DNA from: Psychromonas sp. L1A2
GTDB taxonomy: Bacteria; Pseudomonadota; Gammaproteobacteria; Enterobacterales; Psychromonadaceae
Direction of reading: 5' to 3'
NCBI RefSeq assembly: GCF_009828855.1
Contig: NZ_WUAG01000001.1
Location: forward strand, 992,001-1,056,000
DNA: 64,000 bases
Position 1 is the stretch's first letter. Each line of letters opens with the position of its first letter. This document shows positions 50,676 to 60,152 of this stretch, in pieces. The position numbers were made by a program, and so were the translations under genes. Under the pieces are notes generated by a model. That model ran no database searches. It was given only the letters and a program-made list of their open reading frames with translations, and was not told the DNA's origin.

Positions 50676-51974
50676 ATGACTGAATTTATAACCCGTCGTA
50701 ATATATTTGCTAATAGCATGCTGGATAACAGTATGGCTATCTTCCCTGCCAATGAAGAATTAACGCGTAGTAATGATACGGAGTTTCGTTTTCGTCAAAA
50801 TAGTGATTTTTATTACTTGTGTGGATTTAATGAGCCCGATGCTTGTTTGTTATTGATTAAGCAAAATGGTCAAGTTAGCACGGTTTTATTTAATCGTAAA
50901 AAAGATAAAACAGCCGAGATTTGGCATGGTTATCGTTTAGGACAAGCTGATGCTGTTATCCAATTAGAAGTCGATCAAGCATTTCCTATTGATGATTTTG
51001 AAGAGAAGTTAAGTGAACTATTAACAGGCATTGAAAGTGTATATTACCCAGTGTTAAGTGGCTTAGTATTAGACCAAAAACTACAAAATGTATTAAATAA
51101 ATTACGTAGTCGTTCTCGAAGTGGTTTGATTGCTGCCAATCAATTTTTAAACTGGAAGCCACAGATACACGAAATGCGTCTATTTAAAAGTGAAGCTGAA
51201 AAGCAAATCATGCGTAAAGCTGGTGAAATATCTGCATTAGGGCATGTACGCGCTATGCAAAACTGTAAGCCGGGCATGCTTGAATTTCAATTACAGTTGG
51301 AAGTTGAATATGAGTTTGCTAAACAAGGCACTCGTGATGTTGCTTATAATAGTATTGTTGCTGGTGGTAAAAATGCTTGTATCTTACATTACACAGAGAA
51401 TGATCAACCGTTAAAAGACGGGGATTTAGTGCTAATCGATGCAGGAGCTGAATACCAAGGTTATGCAGGGGATATTACACGTACTTTCCCTGTTAACGGT
51501 CGTTTTTCTAAAGAGCAAGCGACCATTTATCAACTGGTGTTAGATTGTCAATTATTGGCGATTGATCAAGTCAAACCTGGCTCAAGTGTATTAGGTATTA
51601 ACAAATTAGTCGTTCGTAAAATGTGTGAAGGTTTATTAGCTTTAGGCATATTACAAGGTGACATTGAAACTTTAATTAAAGAAGATAAGCATAAAGCATT
51701 TTACATGCATGGTTTAGGGCACTTTATTGGTTTAGATGTACATGATGTTGGCAACGCAGGCACCATTGACCAACCGCGTCCATTAGAGGCCGGTATGGCG
51801 ATTACTATTGAGCCGGGTCTGTATATTAGTCATGATGCTGATGTTGAAGATCGTTGGAAAGGAATTGGTATTCGTATTGAGGATGATGTGATTGTCACAG
51901 AAAGCGGATGTGAAGTATTAACGTCTGCCGTGCCTAAAAGTATCCTAGAAATTGAAGCTTTAATGAATGGCTAA
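50676..51974 (+). CDS. pepP: Xaa-Pro aminopeptidase (aminopeptidase P)
   Basis: A 432-residue M24B metallopeptidase removing the residue before proline. The N-terminal domain begins 'ITRRNIFANSMLDNSMAIFP'. Metal ligands are in 'LIDAGAEYQGYAGDITRTFPVNG' (two Asp), 'HGLGHFIGLDVHD' (His), 'ITIEPGLYI' (Glu) and 'GIGIRIEDDVIV' (Glu). Length fits E. coli PepP (441). The last codons overlap ubiH by 8 bases, so the two are translationally linked. Confidence 0.96.
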   Translation: MTEFITRRNIFANSMLDNSMAIFPANEELTRSNDTEFRFRQNSDFYYLCGFNEPDACLLLIKQNGQVSTVLFNRKKDKTAEIWHGYRLGQADAVIQLEVDQAFPIDDFEEKLSELLTGIESVYYPVLSGLVLDQKLQNVLNKLRSRSRSGLIAANQFLNWKPQIHEMRLFKSEAEKQIMRKAGEISALGHVRAMQNCKPGMLEFQLQLEVEYEFAKQGTRDVAYNSIVAGGKNACILHYTENDQPLKDGDLVLIDAGAEYQGYAGDITRTFPVNGRFSKEQATIYQLVLDCQLLAIDQVKPGSSVLGINKLVVRKMCEGLLALGILQGDIETLIKEDKHKAFYMHGLGHFIGLDVHDVGNAGTIDQPRPLEAGMAITIEPGLYISHDADVEDRWKGIGIRIEDDVIVTESGCEVLTSAVPKSILEIEALMNG

Positions 51975-53259
51975 TCAAACTCATATAGAAACACCATCAA
52001 AAATTACCACCAACAATACATTATATGATGTAGTGATTGTTGGTGCTGGCATGTCTGGCTCTTTATTAGCGTTGTCGTTATTAAAACAAAATTCTCTGCT
52101 CAAGGTCTTATTACTCGATGAGAATGCACAAAGAGTTGAGCATTCTTCTGCTTCTATTGCTGCTAAGCAAGTTCAAGGTGATAGTAATAGTAACCCAAGC
52201 TTTGACGCTCGTTGTATTGCGCTTAATGCTGGTTCGGTAGACATTTTAGATGGTTTGTCTATGTGGTCTGCAATTAAAGTGAATGCACAACCCATTGAGC
52301 AAATTCAAGTCTCTGATAAAGGTTACTTTGGTGCGGTTGAGTTAATGCCTGAAAATAAAAAAACAGCGTTTGGTTATGTGGTTGAGTTACGGCTTGTTGG
52401 TAAAATATTATCGAATGCTTTATCGAAATTTTCATCATTAACTACGTTATATCAAGTTAAACTAGATAATATTAAACAAACATTGGACTCCGTTACTTGT
52501 GAGTTAAGCAATGGGCAAAGTGTTCAAGCTAAGCTGTGCGTTGGTGCTGACGGCAGTCGTAGCCAAGTAAGAGAACTGGCTAATATCAGCAGTACCAATG
52601 TTGCATATCAACGTAGTGCAATCATTTGTAATGTGAGTTGTTCTGAGCCTCATCACAGTGTTGCTTATGAACGTTTTACTAAAAGCGGTCCAATTGCTTT
52701 ATTGCCACTAACAAAAAATCGTTACTCTTTAGTTTATTGTGTTGAAGAAGATCAGGCTGAGTCTATCGCTGGTTTGCCTGATTCACTATTTCTGGCTGAC
52801 TTACAGAAAAAATTTGGGTATCGTTCAGGTCTATTTGAAGTGACAGGTAAGCGTGATATTTACCCTCTAAATTTATTAAAAACCACAAAACCAATTGCAC
52901 ATCGAGTTGTGTGTATTGGTAATGCTGCGCATAGCTTACATCCCGTAGCAGGACAGGGGTTTAATTTAGGTCTACGAGATTTGTTTGTATTGGCGAAAGT
53001 GATCAGCGGATCAGAAATTGAACAGATCGGCTCATTTTCAATGTTAAATCATTATTGGCAGTGCCGAGCAAAAGATCATCACCGCACTATTTTAATGACC
53101 GATAGTTTAGTACGCGTATTCAGTAATCAATATCCTGTATTAAGTATTCCTCGCAATATTGGTCTTCAGGCAATGAGTCTTTTCCCCTTTTTATCTCAGC
53201 CTATTATCGAACAAGCAAAAGGCCAATTTGATTTGTTTAAAAGAGAGAGTTTATCATGA
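51967..53259 (+). CDS. ubiH: Ubiquinone biosynthesis hydroxylase UbiH
   Basis: A 430-residue FAD monooxygenase adding a ring hydroxyl (C6) in ubiquinone synthesis. FAD loop 'YDVVIVGAGMSGSLLALSLL' (about 18-37), 'CVGADGSRSQVRE' (DG motif), and 'VVCIGNAAHSLHPVAGQGFNLGLRD' (GD-like motif, here GN). It has about 25 extra residues near the N-terminus ('IAAKQVQGDSNSN') compared with the E. coli enzyme (392). Overlaps pepP by 8 and ubiI by 4 bases, so the operon is tightly coupled. Confidence 0.92.
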   Translation: MANQTHIETPSKITTNNTLYDVVIVGAGMSGSLLALSLLKQNSLLKVLLLDENAQRVEHSSASIAAKQVQGDSNSNPSFDARCIALNAGSVDILDGLSMWSAIKVNAQPIEQIQVSDKGYFGAVELMPENKKTAFGYVVELRLVGKILSNALSKFSSLTTLYQVKLDNIKQTLDSVTCELSNGQSVQAKLCVGADGSRSQVRELANISSTNVAYQRSAIICNVSCSEPHHSVAYERFTKSGPIALLPLTKNRYSLVYCVEEDQAESIAGLPDSLFLADLQKKFGYRSGLFEVTGKRDIYPLNLLKTTKPIAHRVVCIGNAAHSLHPVAGQGFNLGLRDLFVLAKVISGSEIEQIGSFSMLNHYWQCRAKDHHRTILMTDSLVRVFSNQYPVLSIPRNIGLQAMSLFPFLSQPIIEQAKGQFDLFKRESLS

Positions 53260-54476
53260 TGCAGTCTTATGATGTGACCATAGTTGGTGGCGGAATGGTT
53301 GGGTTAACCTTAGCGAAATCATTAGCGAAAAGTAACTTATCGATAGCCATTATTGAAGCTAATGAAGCAACTGATTTATCAGAAATGCCAGAAAGTCGAG
53401 TGAGCGCAGTGAGTTTTGCCAGTAAAACCATGCTCGATAATTTAGGTATTTGGCCATTATTGAAAGCGCAGCGCATTACGCCTTATCACACCATGCAAGT
53501 ATGGGAAAAAGACAGTTTTGGAAAAATCGACTTTGCTGCTGAACAGGTGAATCAAAAAGATTTAGGTTATATCGTTGAAAACAAAAACCTGCAACAAGCA
53601 CTCTTAAGCGGTGTTGAACAACAAGAAAACGTCACTTTCTTTTGCCCTGATTCATTACAAAATATGGCGATAGGTGATGGCGAAGCGTGGTTAACGTTAA
53701 GTAGCGGTAAACAATTAACTTCAAAATTAGTGGTTGCTGCAGATGGTGCAAATTCATGGGTGAGACAACAACTTAATATTCCATTAACGCAATGGGATTA
53801 TCATCATCATGCGATTGTGGCTACGGTGAAAACAGTCGAACCACATCAAGCTTGTGCACGTCAAATATTTACAGGGCAGGGGCCTTTGGCGTTCTTGCCT
53901 TTATATGATGAAAATACTTGTTCTATTGTGTGGTCTTTACCACCAATGCAAGCTGAGTTGTTGCTCGCATTAGACGACCAAGCATTTAATCAACAATTAA
54001 ATCGAGCCTTTGATAATCGCTTAGGGTTATGCGAAGTACAGGGAGAACGTAAAAGCATTCCTTTAAGTATGCGTTATGCGAGAGACTTTGCTAAACATCG
54101 TGTTGCGTTAATCGGTGATGCGGCACATACGATTCATCCGTTAGCGGGACAAGGAGTAAACTTAGGTTTATTGGATGCCGCTTGCTTAGGGCAAGAAATA
54201 TTGCAAAATGCGACATTAGGTAATGATATTGGCTTGTACAATAATTTACGTCACTTCGAGCGCTGGCGAAAAACAGAAGCAACAGAGATGATTGCGTCGA
54301 TGGAGCTATTAAAGCAATTATTTAATGGTGTAAATCCTGTGCAAAAAGTCTTAAGAGATGTGGCACTGTTAATGGCTGACAATATTAGCCCATTAAAAAA
54401 GCAGTTTATTAAACAGGCGATGGGATTAGGCGGTAATAAGCCTACTTTATGTTTACCAATAGCAACGGTTGAATAA
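53256..54476 (+). CDS. ubiI: Ubiquinone C5-hydroxylase UbiI
   Basis: A 406-residue FAD monooxygenase of the UbiH/UbiF/VisC group. 'YDVTIVGGGMVGLTLAKSL' (about 5-23), 'VVAADGANSWVRQQL' and 'VALIGDAAHTIHPLAGQGVNLGLLD' are the FAD motifs. As second hydroxylase after ubiH in the ygfB-pepP-ubiH-visC order, it corresponds to UbiI (VisC), which adds the C5 hydroxyl. ATGA overlap with ubiH. No clear terminator follows; the next gene, fabV, is 173 bases away with its own leader. Confidence 0.92.
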   Translation: MMQSYDVTIVGGGMVGLTLAKSLAKSNLSIAIIEANEATDLSEMPESRVSAVSFASKTMLDNLGIWPLLKAQRITPYHTMQVWEKDSFGKIDFAAEQVNQKDLGYIVENKNLQQALLSGVEQQENVTFFCPDSLQNMAIGDGEAWLTLSSGKQLTSKLVVAADGANSWVRQQLNIPLTQWDYHHHAIVATVKTVEPHQACARQIFTGQGPLAFLPLYDENTCSIVWSLPPMQAELLLALDDQAFNQQLNRAFDNRLGLCEVQGERKSIPLSMRYARDFAKHRVALIGDAAHTIHPLAGQGVNLGLLDAACLGQEILQNATLGNDIGLYNNLRHFERWRKTEATEMIASMELLKQLFNGVNPVQKVLRDVALLMADNISPLKKQFIKQAMGLGGNKPTLCLPIATVE

Positions 54477-54649
54477 ATTAGCATCAGTAAACCGGTAGCG
54501 ATACTTGTTGTTTTTGGCATTTCCCCTGAGAACAGGTATATTAGCGATAATTTTACTTACGCCTTTGATTGAAACGACACTTTTTAATGAGTTTAATTAA
54601 ATAAATGTGTCTAGATTGAAGGTTTCAAATACCATAAGAGCGAAATAAT

Positions 54650-55846
54650 ATGATCATTAAACCAAAGATTCGTGGCTTTATTTGTACAACTACACACCCA
54701 ACGGGTTGTGAAAAAAACATTCAAGCACAAATTGAATACACTAAAAAACAAGGCAAAATTGAAAAAGGCCCTAAACGTGTATTAGTGATTGGTTCTTCTG
54801 CAGGTTACGGCATGTCATCTCGTATTGCTGCTGCATACGGAAGCGATGCTTCAACAATCGGTGTGTTTTTTGAGAAACCAGCAACCGATCGTAAACCAGG
54901 TTCTGCAGGTTGGTACAACAGTGCTGCATTTGAAAAACAAGCTAAAGAAGATGGTCTATACGCTAAAAGTGTTAATGGCGATGCATTCTCGAATGAAACA
55001 AAGCAACTTGTTATCGATACAATCAAAGCTGACTTAGGTCAAATCGATGCAATCATCTATTCAGTTGCAGCGCCTGTGCGTAAATTACCAGAGACAGGTG
55101 AAGTGATTCGTTCAAGTCTAAAACCAATTGGCGAAACTTACACTTCAACTGCTATCGATACTAACAAAGACGTGATCATTGAAGCATCAGTCGAGCCTGC
55201 AACAGAAGAAGAAGTGGCGAATACTGTTACTGTTATGGGCGGACAAGATTGGGAACTTTGGATCAATGCGCTAGCAGATGCTGGTGTATTAGCTGAAGGT
55301 GTTAAAACCGTTGCTTACTCTTACATTGGTACAGAATTAACATGGCCTATCTACTGGAATGGCGCATTAGGTAAAGCAAAATTAGATTTAGACCGTGCTT
55401 CTACTGCTATTCAAGCTCAATTAGCATCTTTAAGTGGCGAAGCTTATGTTTCAGTACAAAAAAGTGTTGTAACACAAGCAAGTTCTGCTATTCCAGTGAT
55501 GCCTCTATACCTTTCAATGGTCTTTAGAATCATGAAAGAAAAAGGCTTACATGAAGGTTGTATGGAACAGATCCACCGTCTATTCACAACACAATTATTC
55601 AAAGCTGATGGTTCAGCTCCTACAACAGATGAAGCGCGTCGTTTACGTCTTGATGATTGGGAACTTCGTGATGAAGTACAACAAGCATGTACTGACTTAT
55701 GGCCACAAATTACTACTGAAAACCTGTTTGAATTAACAGACTACCAAGATTACAAAGATGAGTTTTTACAACTATTTGGTTTTGGTCTCGATGGTGTTGA
55801 CTATGATGCTGAAGTTGAAACTTTAGTAGAATTCGACTGTCTATAA
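54650..55846 (+). CDS. fabV: FabV enoyl-ACP reductase (NADH)
   Basis: A 398-residue trans-2-enoyl-ACP/CoA reductase that finishes fatty-acid elongation cycles; FabV enzymes are naturally insensitive to triclosan. '[23 protein letters not shown]' (split over 2-24), '[22 protein letters not shown]' (NAD loop), and the long-spaced active site Tyr-x8-Lys in '[10 protein letters not shown]' (about 235-244) are FabV-specific. The length is typical (about 400). Very regular codon usage and a perfect terminator suggest high expression. Confidence 0.97.
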   Translation: MIIKPKIRGFICTTTHPTGCEKNIQAQIEYTKKQGKIEKGPKRVLVIGSSAGYGMSSRIAAAYGSDASTIGVFFEKPATDRKPGSAGWYNSAAFEKQAKEDGLYAKSVNGDAFSNETKQLVIDTIKADLGQIDAIIYSVAAPVRKLPETGEVIRSSLKPIGETYTSTAIDTNKDVIIEASVEPATEEEVANTVTVMGGQDWELWINALADAGVLAEGVKTVAYSYIGTELTWPIYWNGALGKAKLDLDRASTAIQAQLASLSGEAYVSVQKSVVTQASSAIPVMPLYLSMVFRIMKEKGLHEGCMEQIHRLFTTQLFKADGSAPTTDEARRLRLDDWELRDEVQQACTDLWPQITTENLFELTDYQDYKDEFLQLFGFGLDGVDYDAEVETLVEFDCL

Positions 55847-55873
55847 TCAGCATTAAGCTGAAAGATAAACATT

Positions 55874-55905
55874 AAAAATACCCGCTTACTTGCGGGTATT
55901 TTTTT
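55874..55905 (+). terminator. Terminator of fabV
   Basis: AAAAATACCCGC / GCGGGTATTTTT stem with loop TTACTT and seven T. Confidence 0.93.
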
Positions 55906-56020
55906 AGCAAAAAAAGAATGCCTTATTTATTCTGTAACTATGCTTGTTTATTTTAGAGCTCTAATAAATGCGTGACTTTTTTGTTGCAACTTGATGGTAA
56001 TTAATTAAAATTATGGCCAT

Positions 56021-56097
56021 CGGTATGTAGCGCAGCTTGGTAGCGCACTGTCATGGGGTGTCAGGGGTCAGAAGTTCGAATCTTCTCATACCGACCA
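56021..56097 (+). tRNA. proL: tRNA-Pro (GGG)
   Basis: 77 nt including encoded CCA. Acceptor CGGTATG / CATACCG, D arm GCGC...GCGC, anticodon loop ATGGGGT (anticodon GGG, reading CCC and CCU), T arm AGAAG-TTCGAAT-CTTCT. The anticodon stem has the same T-T mismatch as E. coli proL. It lies 43 bases upstream of kdsD and may share its transcript. Confidence 0.96.
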
Positions 56098-56139
56098 ATT
56101 CCTCTTTTATTACCTTTCCTCTTATATAAAGGACGTTTC

Positions 56140-57099
56140 ATGTCTCGTTTTTCATTACCTGAGTCTCAATTATTAAAAGAAGTTCAAACCGTATTTGAAG
56201 TACAAAGTGCAGCAATTAGCGCACATAGTAAATTGGTCGGTGAACCTTACTTACAAGCTTTATCATTAATGAAAAACTGCCAAGGACGAGTGATCGTTTG
56301 TGGTATGGGGAAATCAGGACACATCGGTACTAAAATCGCAGCAACACTTGCATCTGTTGGTACGCCATCATTTTTCATGCACCCAGGTGAAGCTTTTCAT
56401 GGTGATTTAGGCATGGTGACTAAAGATGATGTGTTATTGCTGATTTCATACAGTGGTGAAACAGATGAACTATTAAAAATAATTCCTTCGTTACAGCATT
56501 TCGGTAATAAAATAATTTCGATTACCGGTGGTAAACATTCTACGTTAGCTAAACATTCAGATGTTGTATTAGATGCGAGTGTGGAAAAGGAAACCTGTCC
56601 AAATAATTTAGCGCCAAGTACATCAACAACACTCACTTTAGTCATTGGTGATGCTTTAGCAAATACTTTAACCTTAGAAAAAGATTTTAGTCCAATGGAC
56701 TTTGCTCGTTTTCATCCTGGAGGTAGCTTAGGTAAGCGGTTATTAACCTTCGTTCGCGATGAAATGCGTAGTGATAATTTACCAATTGTTTCTGCTGACA
56801 CATCAGTAACTGATGTGTTAATGGTGATGACTGAAACTCGTACTGGGTTAGCATTAGTGTTAGATGGCGAGAACTTACAAGGTGTTATTACTGATGGTGA
56901 TGTTCGACGATTCTTAATCGCGGGTGAAAGTATTGTTGATAGCCAAGCGTCACACTTAATGAATTCAACACCTCGTTTAATTTCAGCATCTGCACGTTTA
57001 ACTGAAGCTGAAGAGCTAATGCGTGAAAAGCACATTAAATGGCTAGTGGTAAGTGAAGATGGCAAAAAAGTAGATGGCATCATTGAATGGGCACAATAA
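56140..57099 (+). CDS. kdsD: D-arabinose 5-phosphate isomerase KdsD
   Basis: A 319-residue enzyme converting ribulose-5-phosphate to arabinose-5-phosphate, the first step to Kdo of lipopolysaccharide. SIS domain: 'VIVCGMGKSGHIGTKIAATLAS' in parts (about 46-65), 'HPGEAFHGDLGM', 'ISYSGETDEL' and 'GGSLGKRLL'. Two CBS domains follow (about 205-318). I start at ATG 56140 (AAAGGACG upstream); an in-frame upstream ATG lies inside the tRNA. It is apart from kdsC and the lpt genes, unlike in E. coli. Confidence 0.93.
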   Translation: MSRFSLPESQLLKEVQTVFEVQSAAISAHSKLVGEPYLQALSLMKNCQGRVIVCGMGKSGHIGTKIAATLASVGTPSFFMHPGEAFHGDLGMVTKDDVLLLISYSGETDELLKIIPSLQHFGNKIISITGGKHSTLAKHSDVVLDASVEKETCPNNLAPSTSTTLTLVIGDALANTLTLEKDFSPMDFARFHPGGSLGKRLLTFVRDEMRSDNLPIVSADTSVTDVLMVMTETRTGLALVLDGENLQGVITDGDVRRFLIAGESIVDSQASHLMNSTPRLISASARLTEAEELMREKHIKWLVVSEDGKKVDGIIEWAQ

Positions 57100-57102
57100 A
57101 TA

Positions 57103-57212
57103 AAAATAGCGGAGTGGGGTTAATAGTTAAAATAGCTGAGCGGGTTAAATAGCTGAGTGGATTTAATAAGTTATAAATTGCAGAGCAGGTTTAAATAGCT
57201 GAGTCAGTGCTA
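57103..57212 (+). repeat. Degenerate tandem repeat (AATAGCTGAG-type)
   Basis: Four to five imperfect copies of roughly 20-25 bases (AATAGCGGAGTGGGG, AATAGCTGAGCGGG, AATAGCTGAGTGGA, AATTGCAGAGCAGG, AATAGCTGAGTCAG) follow the kdsD stop. Confidence 0.7.
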
Positions 57213-57247
57213 AATACATTAACGCCATGGCCTCAATCTACTTCATT

Positions 57248-57282
57248 AAAAAAGGGTGAACATATAAATGTTCACCCTTTTT
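57248..57282. terminator. Bidirectional terminator between kdsD and the DUF1145 gene
   Basis: AAAAAAGGGTGAACAT / ATGTTCACCCTTTTT with a 4-base loop; works on both strands for the convergent genes. Confidence 0.92.
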
Positions 57283-57309
57283 AGTTTTCAAAGAACACTC
57301 CAAAAAAGA

Positions 57310-57573
57310 CTAATTTAATCGGTCTTTTAACTGCCACATTTTAAACACACCAAAAAAGAAAATAGCCAATCCTTCTTTTTTAGTTAATGTTAGTTTTTCA
57401 GCGAATGCACCATAAATAACTAATAGTTGGATGGCATGCATGGCTACTACAAAAGCCAATAAAAAGTAAAAGGCGAGAGCGGCTTTACCAGGGAAAGGAA
57501 AAAATAAGTTAGCAATTAATAGCCCCCAAATAATGATCATTAACGCTTTAGCAAAGGGAATAAAGTACTTCAT
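57310..57573 (-). CDS. DUF1145 membrane protein (YhhL-like)
   Basis: An 87-residue protein with two to three membrane helices ('LMIIIWGLLIANLFFPF', 'AALAFYFLLAFVVAMHAIQLLVI') and the C-terminal 'FFFGVFKMWQL'. It matches the DUF1145/YhhL family, which lies next to rsmD in E. coli too. Function unknown. Its ATG overlaps the rsmD stop by 4 bases (ATGA), so the two are co-translated. Confidence 0.88.
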   Translation of the reverse strand: MKYFIPFAKALMIIIWGLLIANLFFPFPGKAALAFYFLLAFVVAMHAIQLLVIYGAFAEKLTLTKKEGLAIFFFGVFKMWQLKDRLN

Positions 57574-58181
57574 GATTTACCTCTGCTAAATAATTGGTAA
57601 CTAACTTGACCTGATGTTTTTTCTTTTAATAGTTCCCAATTGTCAGGTGTTGTTAGCGTGGTTAATGTATTTTCTATTTCGACATAAATCAGGCAAGGAT
57701 CCGCTAAATGACCTTGAGACTCTAATTGTTCAATACAAGGTTGAGCTAAACCTAAATTAAATGGCGGGTCTACAAATACCACATTATGTTGTTGAGCAGC
57801 AGGCTGTGTTAAATATTTTAAAGAGTCACCTTGAATAACTTGCGCGTTTTCAACTTTAAGCGTATTTATATTGCTCTGTAATTGATTCGCGACTTGCTTA
57901 TCGAGTTCTAAAAAAGTGCAATATTTACAGTAACGAGATAAAGCTTCAAAGCCTAAACTGCCACTACCACTAAAACAATCTAAGCAGTTTGCATCTCGAA
58001 TATCATGCATTAACCAATTAAAAAGAGTTTCTTTTGTTCGATCGGTTGTTGGACGTAAACCTTGTTTATCTTTAACGGGTAATTTTTTTCCTCGCCATTG
58101 ACCAGAGATTAAGCGGATAAATCCGTCACTAGTTGGCTTTCTGCTTTTTTCTTGGGTTGAAGCACGTTGATTTTTACGCAT
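57570..58181 (-). CDS. rsmD: 16S rRNA m2G966 methyltransferase RsmD
   Basis: A 203-residue SAM enzyme methylating G966 of 16S rRNA. 'IRLISGQWRGKKLPV' (about 22-36), SAM loop 'CLDCFSGSGSLGFEALSR', and the catalytic 'VVFVDPPFNLGL' (DPPF) are intact. I start at ATG 58181; the frame extends to 58226, but RsmD proteins begin near 'MRKNQ..'. Length fits E. coli (198). It is divergent from ftsY, an arrangement shared with E. coli. Confidence 0.94.
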   Translation of the reverse strand: MRKNQRASTQEKSRKPTSDGFIRLISGQWRGKKLPVKDKQGLRPTTDRTKETLFNWLMHDIRDANCLDCFSGSGSLGFEALSRYCKYCTFLELDKQVANQLQSNINTLKVENAQVIQGDSLKYLTQPAAQQHNVVFVDPPFNLGLAQPCIEQLESQGHLADPCLIYVEIENTLTTLTTPDNWELLKEKTSGQVSYQLFSRGKS

Positions 58182-58278
58182 ATTATTTTTAGTCCGGCAA
58201 GCAATAGTGTTAATATAGCAGTTCAATACGCTTGCTATTTTAGCAGGGTAAACAGGTTGTTAGTAAGGTTTTTAATTA

Positions 58279-60135
58279 ATGTCTAAGAAGAAAGGATTGT
58301 TTTCATGGTTTTCTAAAAAACCAGCGAAGAAAACTGAGCAAGAAGAAGCTGAATTATTAGTTCGTGAGCAGGCTGAAAAAGCGGCTGCTGAAGAAGCCCA
58401 ACAACAAGCTGAGTTAGAAGCTCGCGAGCAGGCTGAAATAGTTGCTCGGGAAAAGGCGGTCGCCGAAGAAGCCCAGCAACAAGCTGAGTTATTGGCACGC
58501 GAGCAGGCTGAAATAGCTGCACAACAAAAAGCGGCTGCTGAAGAAGCGAAAAAGCAAGCTGAATTAGAAGCTCGTGAGCAAGCAGAAATAGCTGCAAGAG
58601 AAAAAGCGGCTGCTGAAGAAGCGCAAAAGCAAGCTGAATTAGAAGCTCGTGAGCAAGCAGAAATAGCCGCTCGAGAAAAAGCAGCTGCTGAAGAAGCGCA
58701 AAAACAAGCTGAATTAGAAGCACGTGAGCAAGCAGAAATAGCTGCAAGAGAAAAAGCGGCTGCTGAAGAAGCGCAAAAGCAAGCTGAATTAGAAGCTCGT
58801 GAGCAAGCAGAAATAGCCGCTCGAGAAAAAGCAGCTGCTGAAGAAGCACAAAAGCAAGTTGAAATATTCGCTCGCAAACAAGCAGAATTAGCGGCTAAAG
58901 AGCAAGTCGCTGAAGAGGCTAAACAAGTTGCTGCTTTATTAGCAAAAGAGCAAGCAGAACTGGCCGCACAAGAAAAAGCGGCAGCCGAAGAAGCACAAAA
59001 TCATGCTGATTTGTTAGCACGTGAACAAGCAGAATTAGCCGCTAAAGAGCAAGCTGCTAAAGCTCGAGCTGCTTATCAAGAAGCGCAACGAAATGCTGAG
59101 CTAGCACGTCAACAAGTAGAACAAGATGCTAATGAAGAAGTTGAGACTGAAACAGAAGTAGCGCCCGTAGTAGTCGAAGAGCCTGAAGAATCTGAAGAAA
59201 CCAAGAAACTTGGTTTTTTTGCACGTTTTGCACATAGTCTAAAGAGAACACGTCTTAGTATTGGTAGTGGTTTATTATCTTTATTCAAAGGTAAAAAAAT
59301 CGATGATGATTTATTTGAAGAGTTAGAAGAGCAACTTATTGTAGCCGATATTGGTGTTGAAACAACATTACGTATTATTCAAAACTTAACGGATCATGCG
59401 GATAGAAAACAATTAAAAGATGCAGAAGTACTTTATGAATTATTGAAAAAAGATTTGTCTGATATCTTAGAAAAAGTTGAGCAGCCTTTAGTTATTGACG
59501 AAACTAAAAAACCTTACGTTATTTTAATGGTAGGGGTAAACGGTGTTGGTAAAACTACGACTATCGGTAAACTCGCTAAAAAATATCAAAGCGAAGGTAA
59601 GTCAGTGATGCTTGCTGCCGGAGATACATTCCGTGCAGCCGCTGTTGAGCAGTTACAAGTATGGGGCGACCGTAATAATATCCCAGTTATTGCTCAGCAA
59701 ACAGGTGCCGATAGTGCATCAGTATTGTTTGATGCAATGGATGCAGCTCAAGCTCGTGGTGCAGATGTGTTGATTGCAGATACCGCTGGTCGCTTACAAA
59801 ACAAAGAGCATTTGATGGGAGAGCTTGCAAAAGTTGTGCGTATTATGCGTAAAAAAGATGCAACTGCGCCACATGAAATAATGTTAACCATTGATGCTGG
59901 TACAGGTCAAAACGCCATTAGTCAGGTTAAGTTATTTAATCAGGCTGTTGGTTTAACTGGCGTAACATTTACTAAGTTAGACGGAACGGCAAAAGGCGGT
60001 ATTATCTTCTCTATCGCCGATCAATTCAAACTTCCAATTCGTTATATTGGTGTCGGTGAAGGTATTGATGATTTAAGGGAGTTTAATGCTAAAGAGTTTA
60101 TTGATGCTCTTTTTTCTAAAGAAGATGAATCATAA
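58279..60135 (+). CDS. ftsY: Signal recognition particle receptor FtsY with repeat-rich N-terminus
   Basis: A 618-residue SRP receptor GTPase that docks ribosome-SRP complexes to the membrane. Residues 1-18 are the basic membrane-binding start ('KKKGLFSWFSKKPAKK'), then an acidic/Ala-rich A domain with tandem 25-residue repeats (about 45-260). The NG domain begins near 'LGFFARFAHSLKRTRLSIG'. G motifs: 'GVNGVGKTTTIGKLA', 'DTFRAAAVEQL', 'DTAGRLQN', 'TKLDGTAKGG'. E. coli FtsY has 497 residues; the excess is in the repeats. 17 bases before ftsE; start of the ftsYEX-rpoH order. Confidence 0.96.
   Translation: MSKKKGLFSWFSKKPAKKTEQEEAELLVREQAEKAAAEEAQQQAELEAREQAEIVAREKAVAEEAQQQAELLAREQAEIAAQQKAAAEEAKKQAELEAREQAEIAAREKAAAEEAQKQAELEAREQAEIAAREKAAAEEAQKQAELEAREQAEIAAREKAAAEEAQKQAELEAREQAEIAAREKAAAEEAQKQVEIFARKQAELAAKEQVAEEAKQVAALLAKEQAELAAQEKAAAEEAQNHADLLAREQAELAAKEQAAKARAAYQEAQRNAELARQQVEQDANEEVETETEVAPVVVEEPEESEETKKLGFFARFAHSLKRTRLSIGSGLLSLFKGKKIDDDLFEELEEQLIVADIGVETTLRIIQNLTDHADRKQLKDAEVLYELLKKDLSDILEKVEQPLVIDETKKPYVILMVGVNGVGKTTTIGKLAKKYQSEGKSVMLAAGDTFRAAAVEQLQVWGDRNNIPVIAQQTGADSASVLFDAMDAAQARGADVLIADTAGRLQNKEHLMGELAKVVRIMRKKDATAPHEIMLTIDAGTGQNAISQVKLFNQAVGLTGVTFTKLDGTAKGGIIFSIADQFKLPIRYIGVGEGIDDLREFNAKEFIDALFSKEDES
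58407..58860 (+). repeat. 75-bp coding tandem repeat in ftsY with a 150-bp higher order
   Basis: Six near-identical 75-base units encode a 25-residue helical unit (AELEAREQAEIAAREKAAAE + EAQKQ). Segments from 58591 and 58741 are identical for over 100 bases, so units were last copied as a pair. Further degenerate units continue to about 59060. Confidence 0.93.
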
Positions 60136-60152
60136 CAAGGTAAAATTAGATA

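Noticed and set aside
58272..58877. Long open frames on the minus strand (also 58313-58849) across the ftsY repeats
   Set aside because: They arise from the 75-base periodicity of the ftsY repeat. The translations are Ser/Ala/Cys or Leu/Gln low complexity with no RBS.
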